This document shows positions 5,243 through 11,750 of a stretch of 11,750 nt of DNA, piece after piece. A model generated the notes under the pieces. It was not told the origin of the DNA. It did no database searches and saw only the letters and a program-made list of their open reading frames with translations. The stretch comes from Deltaproteobacteria bacterium (GTDB lineage Bacteria > Desulfobacterota > Desulfobacteria > Desulfobacterales > Desulfatibacillaceae), in contig JAFDHW010000077.1 of NCBI GenBank assembly GCA_019308705.1, forward strand, positions 1-11,750, written 5' to 3'. The stretch's first letter is position 1; every line of letters begins with the position of its first letter. The position numbers and the translations under genes were made by a program.

Positions 5243-6334
5243 ATGGGTCGGGCGAAAAAATGCGAACCAGGGGAAAAGCGGCAAGCTCTGGCCGGGATGA
5301 GCCGGACAGCGGCCTGCCTCATTGGCGGCATCCACCGGTGGATGGAAAAGCTCACCGCGTTTTTAAACGGCCTGGCCGGGGACTACATGGAGGAAGTGGG
5401 CAGCCACCTGGCCGTGCCCATGGCCTTTTACCGCGAGGGCCGTCCCGTGGCCCCGGGGGACGCGGCCACGGCAGGCCGGGCAACGGGCAAAGTGGCCGTT
5501 TTCGTCCACGGGCTTTGCTGTACCGAGCGGGTTTTCGATTTCCCCGGGCAGCCGGGGGTCACCTACGGCATGATGCTGGAAAAGGACCTTGGTTACACGC
5601 CCTGTTTTGTGCGGTACAATACCGGGGTGCGGGTGGAGGAAAACGGAAAACGCCTTTCGCGGCTCGTAGACGAGTTGGCGGCGGCGTACCCGGTTCCGGT
5701 GACGGAGATTTTGTTTGTCGGTCATAGCATGGGCGGCCTGGTGGCGAAATGCGCGATCGCCGACGGGTTTTCGCGCAAGGCCTCATGGACGGAGGCCTCG
5801 TTGGCCTCCGTGTATTTGGGGACTCCGCACCGTGGCGCGCCCCTGGAAAAGGGCGTGCATCTGGCCACCCGCCTGCTGGGCCTGGCGGGCTTTCCCCTGG
5901 CCGTTTCGCTCCGCGATTTCCTGGATTTCCGGAGCGCGGCCATCAAGGACCTGCGGTTCGGCCGGGTTGTGGACAACCACGACGGATTTTCCCGGGTGCG
6001 GCAGTTGGCCGTGGCCGGAACCTTTACCACGGACCCCGGGCATCCCGCCAGCCTGGCCCTGGGCGACCTGCTGGTGCGGGTCCAAAGCGCCCGGGCCGCG
6101 GCGGCTTCGCGGGGGCTGGAGCCGGGTGCGGATTTTTTGCTCGCCGCCGGCCTGCATCATTTTGCCCTGGCCAGGGACATGGGCGTATACAGGAAGATAG
6201 CGGCCTGGACCGCAGGAAAACCCGTCCCGCTTCCGGGCGGCGACGAGGCGGGGGCGGATGCCCAAGCAAGGGTTTTTCCCGTTTCAGACAACACCATGAA
6301 ACCGAAAAGGAGAGAACCATGTCCAAGCTTTTGA
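5243..6334 (+). CDS. alpha/beta hydrolase (lipase/esterase-like)
   Basis: This serine hydrolase of 363 residues likely cleaves an ester. The oxyanion-hole segment is VAVFVHGLCC (H89-G90), the nucleophile elbow is GHSMGG (S162), a candidate acid is D275 in LGDLLVRV, and the catalytic histidine is H305 or H306 in GLHHFAL. YLGTPHRGAPLEKG is typical of PGAP1-like and triacylglycerol-lipase-like enzymes. No clear signal peptide is seen, so it is probably cytoplasmic or membrane-associated. I chose ATG 5243 because it lies downstream of the candidate promoter and has AAAGGG 10 nt upstream. ATG 5297 or 5342 are possible alternatives with weaker sites. The frame opens upstream to about 5147, which is unlikely to be translated. 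Its 3' end overlaps the next gene by 16 nt, indicating an operon. The substrate is unknown. Confidence 0.8.
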   Translation: MGRAKKCEPGEKRQALAGMSRTAACLIGGIHRWMEKLTAFLNGLAGDYMEEVGSHLAVPMAFYREGRPVAPGDAATAGRATGKVAVFVHGLCCTERVFDFPGQPGVTYGMMLEKDLGYTPCFVRYNTGVRVEENGKRLSRLVDELAAAYPVPVTEILFVGHSMGGLVAKCAIADGFSRKASWTEASLASVYLGTPHRGAPLEKGVHLATRLLGLAGFPLAVSLRDFLDFRSAAIKDLRFGRVVDNHDGFSRVRQLAVAGTFTTDPGHPASLALGDLLVRVQSARAAAASRGLEPGADFLLAAGLHHFALARDMGVYRKIAAWTAGKPVPLPGGDEAGADAQARVFPVSDNTMKPKRREPCPSF

Positions 6335-6603
6335 AAATCCGGGACCTCGTGCAGGAAATGGTGGACAAGGGAGCAACCAGCGTGGAGGAGATCCACCGCC
6401 AAATCGCGGACATGCCCTTTGACACCCTGGAGAAGATCGACATCACCGCCCCCACCACCAAACGGGTGCGCAAGATCCACGACAACACCGTGGGCGGCGT
6501 GTACAACATCATCCGCAAGATCAACCGCGAAGTGGGCAAGCTGGCCGGCGAGCTCCTGGACCAGGTCGACCAGGTGAAGAAGGATTCCGGGGAGAATTAT
6601 TGA
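6319..6603 (+). CDS. small helical protein translated with the hydrolase
   Basis: This 94-residue protein starts at ATG 6319, with AAGGAGA at 6307-6313 and 5-nt spacing. It overlaps the hydrolase stop by 16 nt in another frame. It is almost all predicted helix: an N-terminal amphipathic helix (KLLKIRDLVQEMVDKG), a conserved-looking TSVEEIHRQIADMPFDTLEKI segment, and a C-terminal helix (VGGVYNIIRKINREVGKLAGELLDQVDQVKK). It has no cysteines and no membrane helix. Size and amphipathic helices recall phasin-like or scaffold proteins, but I cannot name a family. The tight coupling suggests it works with the hydrolase, for instance on a lipid or polyester surface; that is inference. Confidence 0.8.
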   Translation: MSKLLKIRDLVQEMVDKGATSVEEIHRQIADMPFDTLEKIDITAPTTKRVRKIHDNTVGGVYNIIRKINREVGKLAGELLDQVDQVKKDSGENY

Positions 6604-6633
6604 GCCCCGGTCTTGAACGAAAAGGAGAAGGCC

Positions 6634-6771
6634 ATGGAAGCCGGTGCGCCCCAAAAAGGAAAAGACCCGGCGGCGCCGCGCCGGGGACAGGGCCGTCCTT
6701 GCCTCCGGGCCGGGTGGACCTGCACCACCAGGACGCCCACAACTCCTGCGGCCCTGCACCTGATGCTGTGA
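6634..6771 (+). CDS. possible 45-residue ORF or decayed gene
   Basis: ATG 6634 has a near-ideal ribosome binding site (AAAAGGAGAAGG just upstream) and opens a 45-codon frame ending at TGA 6769-6771. The product is Pro-, Arg- and Thr-rich with no recognisable motif. Its third-position GC is lower than in neighbouring genes. In a different frame on the same strand, roughly 6700-6760, the codons have very high third-position GC and read PGRVDLHHQDAHNSCG. This suggests either a shifted, decaying gene or chance in GC-rich DNA. The strong ribosome site is the only positive evidence for translation. Confidence 0.3.
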   Translation: MEAGAPQKGKDPAAPRRGQGRPCLRAGWTCTTRTPTTPAALHLML

Positions 6772-6795
6772 CGGCCCCTTGCCGCGGGGACGGTT

Positions 6796-6834
6796 CCGCG
6801 GGGGAAAAAATCCCAATCCCTGCCCGCGGCTTTT
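6796..6834 (+). terminator. candidate stem-loop with short T run
   Basis: CCGCGGG (6796-6802) pairs with CCCGCGG (6823-6829), closing a 20-nt loop that can itself form a small GGGA/TCCC pairing. C and TTTT (6831-6834) follow. It is weaker than the hairpin at 6879-6907 but could contribute to ending the hydrolase operon. Confidence 0.35.
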
Positions 6835-6878
6835 GACAAAACCATGGGAAGGATTTACCTCCTTGAGGCGATCCCGTT

Positions 6879-6907
6879 CGCCCGCCCGGACACGGGCGGG
6901 CGTTTTT
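6879..6907 (+). terminator. intrinsic terminator
   Basis: CGCCCGCCC (6879-6887) and GGGCGGGCG (6894-6902) form a perfect 9-bp GC stem with a 6-nt loop, followed by TTTTT (6903-6907). It is a textbook rho-independent terminator for the hydrolase operon. It ends only 28 nt before the MscS start, leaving no room for a separate MscS promoter behind it. Confidence 0.85.
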
Positions 6908-6935
6908 CTGCTACCCGCTGCCAGGGAGGCCTCTC

Positions 6936-7871
6936 ATGGAACAGTGGATGACCGGGGAGTTCTGGTCCGCCATGCTGCAGCAATTCGTGCAATGGCTGGT
7001 CACCTCCATTCCGTCCATCATCGTCATCATCGTCCTGGCCGTCGTGGCCCTGAAGGCCGCGGGCTGGCTTCTGGGCAAGGCCCGGGGCATGATGCTCGCC
7101 CGGATGAAAAAGAACAACAGCATCGATCCGGACGAACAGGAAAAGCGGGTAAACACCCTGGTCCGCATCCTAAACGCCGCGGTCAGGACCCTGTTGTGGG
7201 CCGTCATCCTCATGGCGCTTCTGAAAAAGGTGGGGGTGGACATCGCGCCGTTGATCGCGGGCGCGGGCATCATCGGCTTAGCTTTCGGCTTCGGCGCCCA
7301 AGAGCTGGTGCGGGACGTGATCTCCGGGTTTTTCATCCTTTTGGAAAACCACGTGCGCACGGGGGATGTGGCCATCATCAACGGCACGGCCGGCCTGGTG
7401 GAGGACATCGGGTTGCGGGCCATCCTCCTGCGGGACCTCTCCGGCACGGTGCACGTGTTCCAGAATGGCAAGATCAACTCGCTCTCCAACATGACCAAGG
7501 ACTGGTCTGCCGTCGTGTTTGACATGGAGGTGGCCTACAAGGAGGACACCGACGAGGTGGCCCGCGTCATGCTGGAAGTGGCCGAAGACATGCAGAACGA
7601 CCCGGAGTATGGGCCGTTCATCATCGAGCCCATGGAGATGATGGGGGTGGATTCCTTTGGCGACTCCGCGGTGGTGGTCAAGGCCCGGCTGAAAACCAGG
7701 CCTGTCAAACAGTGGTACGTGGGCCGGGAATACCGCCGCCGGCTGAAGAAGGCCTTTGACGAGCGGGGCATCGAGATCCCCTTCCCGCACCGGACCATCT
7801 ACTGGGGCGAGGAGATCGCGCCGCTCAAGCTGAAGGTGGAAAAGCAAAACAGCGAAAAGGCCTCGGGATAA
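6936..7871 (+). CDS. MscS-family small-conductance mechanosensitive channel
   Basis: This 311-residue inner-membrane channel should open under membrane tension and release solutes during hypo-osmotic shock. ATG 6936 follows AGGGAGG (6923-6929) by 6 nt. Predicted helices lie at about 25-46 (TM1), 76-98 (TM2) and 104-137 (pore-lining TM3, with the Gly/Ala-rich GAGIIGLAFGFGAQELVRD). Then comes the MscS beta domain (HVRTGDVAIINGTAGLVEDIGLR) and an alpha/beta C-terminal domain ending about 295. The usual PNG turn of the beta domain is QNG here (Q176-N177-G178). Length fits the minimal three-helix MscS class. It lies just after a strong terminator, so its promoter is unclear. Confidence 0.92.
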   Translation: MEQWMTGEFWSAMLQQFVQWLVTSIPSIIVIIVLAVVALKAAGWLLGKARGMMLARMKKNNSIDPDEQEKRVNTLVRILNAAVRTLLWAVILMALLKKVGVDIAPLIAGAGIIGLAFGFGAQELVRDVISGFFILLENHVRTGDVAIINGTAGLVEDIGLRAILLRDLSGTVHVFQNGKINSLSNMTKDWSAVVFDMEVAYKEDTDEVARVMLEVAEDMQNDPEYGPFIIEPMEMMGVDSFGDSAVVVKARLKTRPVKQWYVGREYRRRLKKAFDERGIEIPFPHRTIYWGEEIAPLKLKVEKQNSEKASG

Positions 7872-7884
7872 GACCCCGCCTCCG

Positions 7885-7916
7885 CCCCGGGGCCTGGGAC
7901 CCGCCAGGCCCCGGGG
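7885..7916 (+). terminator. very stable hairpin after mscS-like gene
   Basis: CCCCGGGGCCTGG (7885-7897) and CCAGGCCCCGGGG (7904-7916) form a perfect 13-bp stem with a 6-nt loop, 13 nt after the MscS stop. No T tract follows, so it may protect the transcript end or work with other factors rather than act as a simple intrinsic terminator. A small GCGCA/TGCGC hairpin follows at 7919-7930. Confidence 0.55.
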
Positions 7917-8053
7917 AAGCGCACTTGCGCACCCCACAAAAAAACCAGCTTTCCCACGCCCTTTTTTTGACTTTCCCCCGCCCGTGTGGTAACTGCCTTT
8001 ACCGATCTTTTTCCTCACTTGGCATCAGAATCACCACACCAGGAGGCAGGCCC

Positions 8054-9109
8054 GTGGAAAACAACAAAAACATGCTGGTGGACCCTTTTCGTTCTCGTGT
8101 CCTGTTCGTCCTGATCATGGGGGTCCTCCTGGTGGCCAGCTATTTCGTGGCCCAATGGCTGGAGGTCAGGACCCAGAGTGAATTCGCCCCGCCCGCGGGC
8201 CCCGCGCCCGTGACCATGGTGCTCGTCTTTGTCACCGCCTACGGCTTTTTCTCGGGCATCTTCCTGGGCCTGTTCCAGGCCAAACCCCTGCGGGTGATTT
8301 ACGGCATGGTGGCCGGGACATTCGGCTCCTGGTTCAACTGGGCGGCCATCATCATCTTTTTGGTGTGGGTCGTCATCTACACCGTGGTGGTCCTTTTGGT
8401 TTCCCTGTTTTCCTGGGGTTTTCCCAAGTGGACGGTGTTTTCGGACTTTTCCTCCCTGTACCAGGCGTTCATGTACGACGGCGCGGCGTGGGTGCTTTGG
8501 GGAGGGGCCCTGGTCCTGGGCGTGGTGCTCATCGCCCTGTATGCCCGGACGAGCTACATCGGCATCAACCCCCGGCTGAACGCCACCCGGCTGTACCAGC
8601 TCCTGGGGGGGATCGCCCTGCTGGGCCTGGCCGCCAGCGTGTTCGCCCCCTGGGCCAGCCTCCCGGACGTGTTCGACTCCATGCCCGCACATGCGGATTT
8701 GAAAATGCTGGAGCCGGGCACTTACGCCTACGACCTGTCCGGCAGGAAAAACGCCCAGTGGACAGTGACCGCCACCCCGGAGAAGCTTACGGTGGTGCGG
8801 GAGTTGAGGCCCGCGGACGTGGTGGTGAAGATGCCTGCCGAAGACCTGTTGGCCTTGGCCACGGGCAACAAGACCATGTTCGACATGATCCCGGGCGAGA
8901 CCTACCAGTTTGCGGGCGACGAGTTTTTGTCCTCCGAGGCCCTGCGCCTGGTAACCCGGTACCGGCCCACCATGTCCCTGCCCTTTTCGGTGCTGCTTCA
9001 TGTGATGATGATCATCCTTTTGGGCTCGGCGGGGGTGGCGCCCTTTTTGTGCGTGTACGAGACCTTCTACTACGACAAGCTCCAGGCGGTCCGGCCCATC
9101 GAGGTGTAA
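8054..9109 (+). CDS. polytopic membrane protein of unknown function
   Basis: The product is 351 residues. I chose GTG 8054 because AGGAGG (8041-8046) lies 7 nt upstream; the frame opens earlier, near 7925, but without a ribosome site. Hydrophobic segments lie at about 15-36, 53-74, 95-125 (one long or two short), 140-160 and 178-200, and near the C-terminus (LPFSVLLHVMMIILLGSAGVAPFLCVYE). Between the fifth and last helices a soluble domain of roughly 110 residues (LEPGTYAYDLSGRKNAQWTVTATPEKLTVV and on) is predicted to be beta-rich and probably faces the periplasm. I do not recognise the family and see no catalytic motif. It ends 28 nt before a symmetrical terminator and follows the MscS gene by about 180 nt, perhaps as a separate transcript. 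Confidence 0.75.
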   Translation: MENNKNMLVDPFRSRVLFVLIMGVLLVASYFVAQWLEVRTQSEFAPPAGPAPVTMVLVFVTAYGFFSGIFLGLFQAKPLRVIYGMVAGTFGSWFNWAAIIIFLVWVVIYTVVVLLVSLFSWGFPKWTVFSDFSSLYQAFMYDGAAWVLWGGALVLGVVLIALYARTSYIGINPRLNATRLYQLLGGIALLGLAASVFAPWASLPDVFDSMPAHADLKMLEPGTYAYDLSGRKNAQWTVTATPEKLTVVRELRPADVVVKMPAEDLLALATGNKTMFDMIPGETYQFAGDEFLSSEALRLVTRYRPTMSLPFSVLLHVMMIILLGSAGVAPFLCVYETFYYDKLQAVRPIEV

Positions 9110-9137
9110 GCCGCCGCGCGGCCGGTCGCACAAGCGG

Positions 9138-9172
9138 AAAAAAGGCTCCGGCAAGCTGCCGGAGCCTTTTTT
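9138..9172. terminator. bidirectional intrinsic terminator between convergent genes
   Basis: GGCTCCGGCA (9144-9153) and TGCCGGAGCC (9157-9166) form a perfect 10-bp stem around a 3-nt loop. It is flanked by six A on the left (9138-9143) and six T on the right (9167-9172). It reads as a rho-independent terminator on both strands, ending the membrane-protein gene (+) and the gene at 9200-10807 (-). Confidence 0.92.
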
Positions 9173-9199
9173 CCATCCCCTTCTATCCCGGATTATTCA

Positions 9200-10807
9200 C
9201 TATTCCTGCTTTTCCTTGCTTTCCGCCGGTTTTTCCCATCCGCCGTAATCCACCATGAACAGCCCGTCCAGGGTGAGGGTGGCGTAGGCCCGGGCCCGGC
9301 GGGGGTCTACGGCCACCTGGCGGAAGTAGCGGCCCACGCGGATCCTTTCCACCATGGCCACCGCAAGCCCCCGCACCCCCAGTTCCGCCGGGATCTTGCC
9401 CAGAAGCGCAAGTTCCGGCACCGCGACTTCCCATACCTCGCCGGCCAGGGGGTCGGCCAGGTACAGGCGGTCTCGGGCCGGGGAAAAGGCCATGCGGCTG
9501 TCGGCCTTGGGGGCCATGGCGCGTCCCGCTTCCTCGAAGGTCCCCATCCTGTAGGCCACCAGGTCCCGTGTGTTTCCCAGGTGCACGTACCACAGGCCCC
9601 GCTCCTCGTCGGCCGCGGCAACGGGGTTTGCCAGGGTGGAATACCGTTTGAGGACCGAGCCGCCGTCCGCCGTCCGCACCTGGGCCAGCCCCGGGGCCAC
9701 GGCGCTTTGGAGTCCCTCGAAGGACACGGCGAGCAATCCGCGCTCCCAGGCCGGAAAGATCTTGGCGCTGCCCGCCACGCCAAAGGAAAGCGGGATGCTG
9801 CGGACCAGGGACCACTCGCCGGGGTTCAGCACGATCAGCGCGTTGCGGAAGCTGTCCACGTGGTACAGATGGCCCGTGTCCGGCTCCACGGCCAGGTCCT
9901 CCAACTCCTCCACCGCCAGGAGGCGGGCCTGGATGTTCCGGGCGGGGTGTTCGGCGTCCAGTACGTACAGGTTGGGGCTGCCCGGCGGAGCCCATTTCCT
10001 GGTGGCCAGCACCCGGCCGCGGCCGGCGTCCACTTCCACGTCATAGAGCTGGTCCGCGTCCACCAGCCGGACGACGCCGGGGTCCGGGGGCAGGGGAACC
10101 AGGTCCGTGTAGGCCGCGCAGACCAGGAAAAACGACCCCAGGCAGAAAAGTCCTTTTGCCGCTGTTATGCCCCGGCCGGTGTCCGGACGTCCCGGGAGCA
10201 CGCCCCGGGCCGCACAGGCAAAGCACAGGCCGGGCGCGAGGAACCAGAAGACCCCCAGGGGGGCGAGAAGCGCGGTCCCGGCGGCGAAGGCGCGGGAAGC
10301 GGAAGGCCCGGCCAGCCGCTGTACCGGCAGGAAATTGACGGCCAGGGAAAGGACCAGGAGCCCGGCGAAAACCGGGGCCCAGAGGGAGTGGTAAAAGGAG
10401 AAGAGCACGGCCGTGCCCAGGAGGAAGAACGCGGCCGCCCTGCCCGGGCCAAGGGGCCGGTCCGTGCCGTGGGGGCTCCGCAAAAAGGCCAGGGCGCACC
10501 CGGCGCCGAAAAGGAGCCCGGCAAGCAGGGCCGCGGCCCAGCGCAGGGGGTAGTAGCGGGTGAGCGCCTCCACCGCGGTGCGCTGGAGGTAGTAGCGGAC
10601 GATGACCGGGTCCAGGTGGGAGCCCGCCTCGTACGCCCGGGTGAGCCAGCCCTCGTCCGCAACGGGGGCGTACCAGCCGAACAGCTTGTCCAGCAGGGGC
10701 GGCCAGGCCAGGTACAGCGCGGCCGCCGCCACCGGGGTCGCGAACAGGCCCCACAGGGCGGCCAGGCCGCACAGCCGGCGGATGCGCACGGGCGAGGCGT
10801 GGGACAA
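9200..10807 (-). CDS. membrane protein with C-terminal beta-propeller-like domain
   Basis: This 535-residue protein starts at TTG 10807 (minus strand), supported by GGAGGAG a few nt upstream. Hydrophobic helices lie at about 10-32, 88-108, 122-140, 142-160, 172-205 and 218-238. The rest, from about 245 to 520, contains repeated strands of the type LYDVEVDAGRGRVLAT, LEDLAVEPDTGHLYHVDS, LWYVHLGNTRDLVAYRM and RMAFSPARDRLYLADP, typical of YVTN/NHL-like or SMP-30-like propeller blades. The C-terminus is charged (EKPAESKEKQE). A membrane anchor with an extracytoplasmic propeller that binds a ligand or partner is an inference. I cannot name the family. It follows the VanZ-like gene by 90 nt on the same strand and ends before a bidirectional terminator. 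Confidence 0.75.
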   Translation of the reverse strand: MSHASPVRIRRLCGLAALWGLFATPVAAAALYLAWPPLLDKLFGWYAPVADEGWLTRAYEAGSHLDPVIVRYYLQRTAVEALTRYYPLRWAAALLAGLLFGAGCALAFLRSPHGTDRPLGPGRAAAFFLLGTAVLFSFYHSLWAPVFAGLLVLSLAVNFLPVQRLAGPSASRAFAAGTALLAPLGVFWFLAPGLCFACAARGVLPGRPDTGRGITAAKGLFCLGSFFLVCAAYTDLVPLPPDPGVVRLVDADQLYDVEVDAGRGRVLATRKWAPPGSPNLYVLDAEHPARNIQARLLAVEELEDLAVEPDTGHLYHVDSFRNALIVLNPGEWSLVRSIPLSFGVAGSAKIFPAWERGLLAVSFEGLQSAVAPGLAQVRTADGGSVLKRYSTLANPVAAADEERGLWYVHLGNTRDLVAYRMGTFEEAGRAMAPKADSRMAFSPARDRLYLADPLAGEVWEVAVPELALLGKIPAELGVRGLAVAMVERIRVGRYFRQVAVDPRRARAYATLTLDGLFMVDYGGWEKPAESKEKQE

Positions 10808-10897
10808 AAGGCTCCTCCGCGGAAAAGGAAAAGGATGAAGTTTTTCCAGTTTAGGACCGAACGCCCCTCAAGCCAACACCCAATTGGGGCAAGAAGT

Positions 10898-11497
10898 TCA
10901 AAGCGGGGTTTTCCCGGTGGCGGGAACCCGCCCGGTTCCAGGGGGCGGAGCGTGCCGGGCGTTTTTCCCGGGATCGGCAGGAGACAGGCAGAAGCGCAGG
11001 GCGGCCAGCATGAGCACGCCGCTGACGGTGTTCACGAACACGTCGTGCCAGGTGAACACCCGGTTCGCCAGGAAGAGCTGCCCCACCTCGTCCCCGGCCC
11101 CGGCCAGGAGGCAGATGCCGCTCCCCCGGAGGAGGATGGAATTGGTCCCGGGGGGCGTGGATTCCTTGAGGGCGCGGTAAACCAGCAGGCCGAACAGGGC
11201 GTACTGGACCATGTGGATCTTCTCCGCCGGGCCCTCTTCCAGGAGCCCGAGGAGGGCCGCGGCCCCGGCCAGGGACACGAACAGGGCGCAGCGCCGGGGT
11301 TTCCCCGCGCCCCGGCGGGCCACGGCCGCCAGCATGGCCAGGAACAGGGCTGCGCCTGCCGCGTAGATGGCCCACACGGCGCGCCCGGACAAAAACCCGT
11401 CCAGCCGCCGCCACGTCTCCGGCATCAGGGGCAGGGCCGCATACGAGGCCAGCAGATAACCCCCGGCCAGAATTCGCCATGCCGTGCTTGGTGCCAA
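10898..11497 (-). CDS. VanZ-like membrane protein
   Basis: The conserved C-terminal half has KIHMVQYALFGLLVYRAL, then AGAGDEVGQLFLANRVFTWHDVFVNTVSGVL. This matches the VanZ-like pattern: H on a helix, then D/E-E-x2-Q-x6-R-x5-D-x3-N. Four or five hydrophobic helices are visible, and a polar Pro/Arg-rich tail ends at TGA 10900-10898. The start is uncertain. The frame is open to GTG 11608 (236 residues), but that start has no ribosome site and the first 30-odd codons show lower third-position GC. I favour TTG 11497 (199 residues), with GGGGGA just upstream, though the spacing is short; TTG 11515 is another option. VanZ confers low-level teicoplanin resistance in enterococci; most VanZ-like proteins have no known function, so resistance should not be assumed here. 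Confidence 0.75.
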   Translation of the reverse strand: MAPSTAWRILAGGYLLASYAALPLMPETWRRLDGFLSGRAVWAIYAAGAALFLAMLAAVARRGAGKPRRCALFVSLAGAAALLGLLEEGPAEKIHMVQYALFGLLVYRALKESTPPGTNSILLRGSGICLLAGAGDEVGQLFLANRVFTWHDVFVNTVSGVLMLAALRFCLSPADPGKNARHAPPPGTGRVPATGKTPL

Positions 11498-11657
11498 GGT
11501 TCCCCCGTTGGTCAAAGGCGGTGCCTGCGCGCCTGTTCCCGGGTTCGGCCGGGCGGAGGAACGCTCGCCGCCTTCTGGAAATCCGGTTTCCCGGCGCCGA
11601 TACGCCACGGGTTTTCACATTGAATGGGTCGATGTTCCATGCCGCAGGTCAAAGGCT

Positions 11658-11750
11658 TCAGGGAGCTTGCTGAGAGAGCATGGATTCAACAACCTGCTTT
11701 ACATCCTCCAGGCGAGCCTTGTGGGCGACCAGGGTCTTTGCGCCGGCGCG
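11658..11750 (-). CDS. C-terminal end of an unidentified protein (partial)
   Basis: Reading the minus strand from the window edge gives 30 sense codons ending at TGA 11660-11658: RAGAKTLVAHKARLEDVK, then QVVESMLSQQAP. Composition is typical of a soluble protein with an amphipathic C-terminal helix. The gene starts outside the window. The stop lies about 50 nt before the outermost possible start of the VanZ-like gene, so they may share a transcript. The family cannot be named from 30 residues. Confidence 0.55.
   Translation of the reverse strand, partial: RAGAKTLVAHKARLEDVKQVVESMLSQQAP

Noticed and set aside
6833..6861. TTGACA box as a promoter for the MscS-like gene
   Set aside because: The hexamers at 16-18 nt spacing match the -10 consensus poorly, and the transcript would run straight into the terminator at 6879.
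10879..10888. CCCAATTGGG palindrome between the VanZ-like and propeller genes
   Set aside because: It has no loop for an RNA hairpin, and a 10-bp palindrome alone is weak evidence for an operator.
9581..11623. 680-codon open frame on the plus strand
   Set aside because: It is antisense to the propeller and VanZ-like genes, has biased low-complexity composition, no ribosome site and no recognisable domain.

Overview
The window is GC-rich DNA whose genes favour G or C in third codon positions, have clear AGGAGG-type ribosome binding sites, and include several TTG or GTG starts. This suggests a high-GC Gram-negative bacterium. The gene set (an N-acyl-D-amino-acid deacylase-like amidohydrolase, a radical SAM protein resembling the MSMEG_0568 family, a zinc-type MDR dehydrogenase and MscS) would fit a deltaproteobacterial or Desulfobacterota-type anaerobe. 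That assignment is an inference; no rRNA or phylogenetic marker is present. I found no tRNA, rRNA, CRISPR array, transposase or prophage gene.

Layout: (1) 1-195 is the 3' end of an unidentified gene. (2) 196-669 is a non-coding stretch with an AT-rich island, two small dyads and a perfect 58-bp tandem duplication bracketed by inverted repeats. (3) 670-4753 is a three-gene + strand cluster: amidohydrolase, radical SAM protein (start only 2 nt after the preceding stop) and MDR dehydrogenase. (4) 4782-5033 is a small minus-strand gene, possibly a ribbon-helix-helix regulator, with an AT-rich divergent promoter region to about 5175. (5) 5243-6603 holds an alpha/beta hydrolase and an overlapping small helical protein, followed by a possible tiny ORF and two hairpins. 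(6) 6936-7871 is an MscS-family channel and 8054-9109 an unrecognised membrane protein. A symmetrical terminator at 9138-9172 separates these from (7) the minus-strand genes: a membrane plus beta-propeller-like protein (9200-10807), a VanZ-like protein (about 10898-11497) and the C-terminal end of another gene (11658-11750).

The most interesting unit is the 670-4753 cluster. The radical SAM protein resembles a family best known beside nitrilases in the conserved Nit1 cluster, but here its visible neighbours are an amidohydrolase and a dehydrogenase. A shared small-molecule pathway with amide hydrolysis, a radical step and NAD-linked oxidation is plausible but not shown. Second in interest is the repeat element at 491-643 directly upstream of that cluster. 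Third is the divergent control region at 5090-5180, where a TTGAC-N3-GTCAA dyad lies on overlapping candidate -35 boxes.
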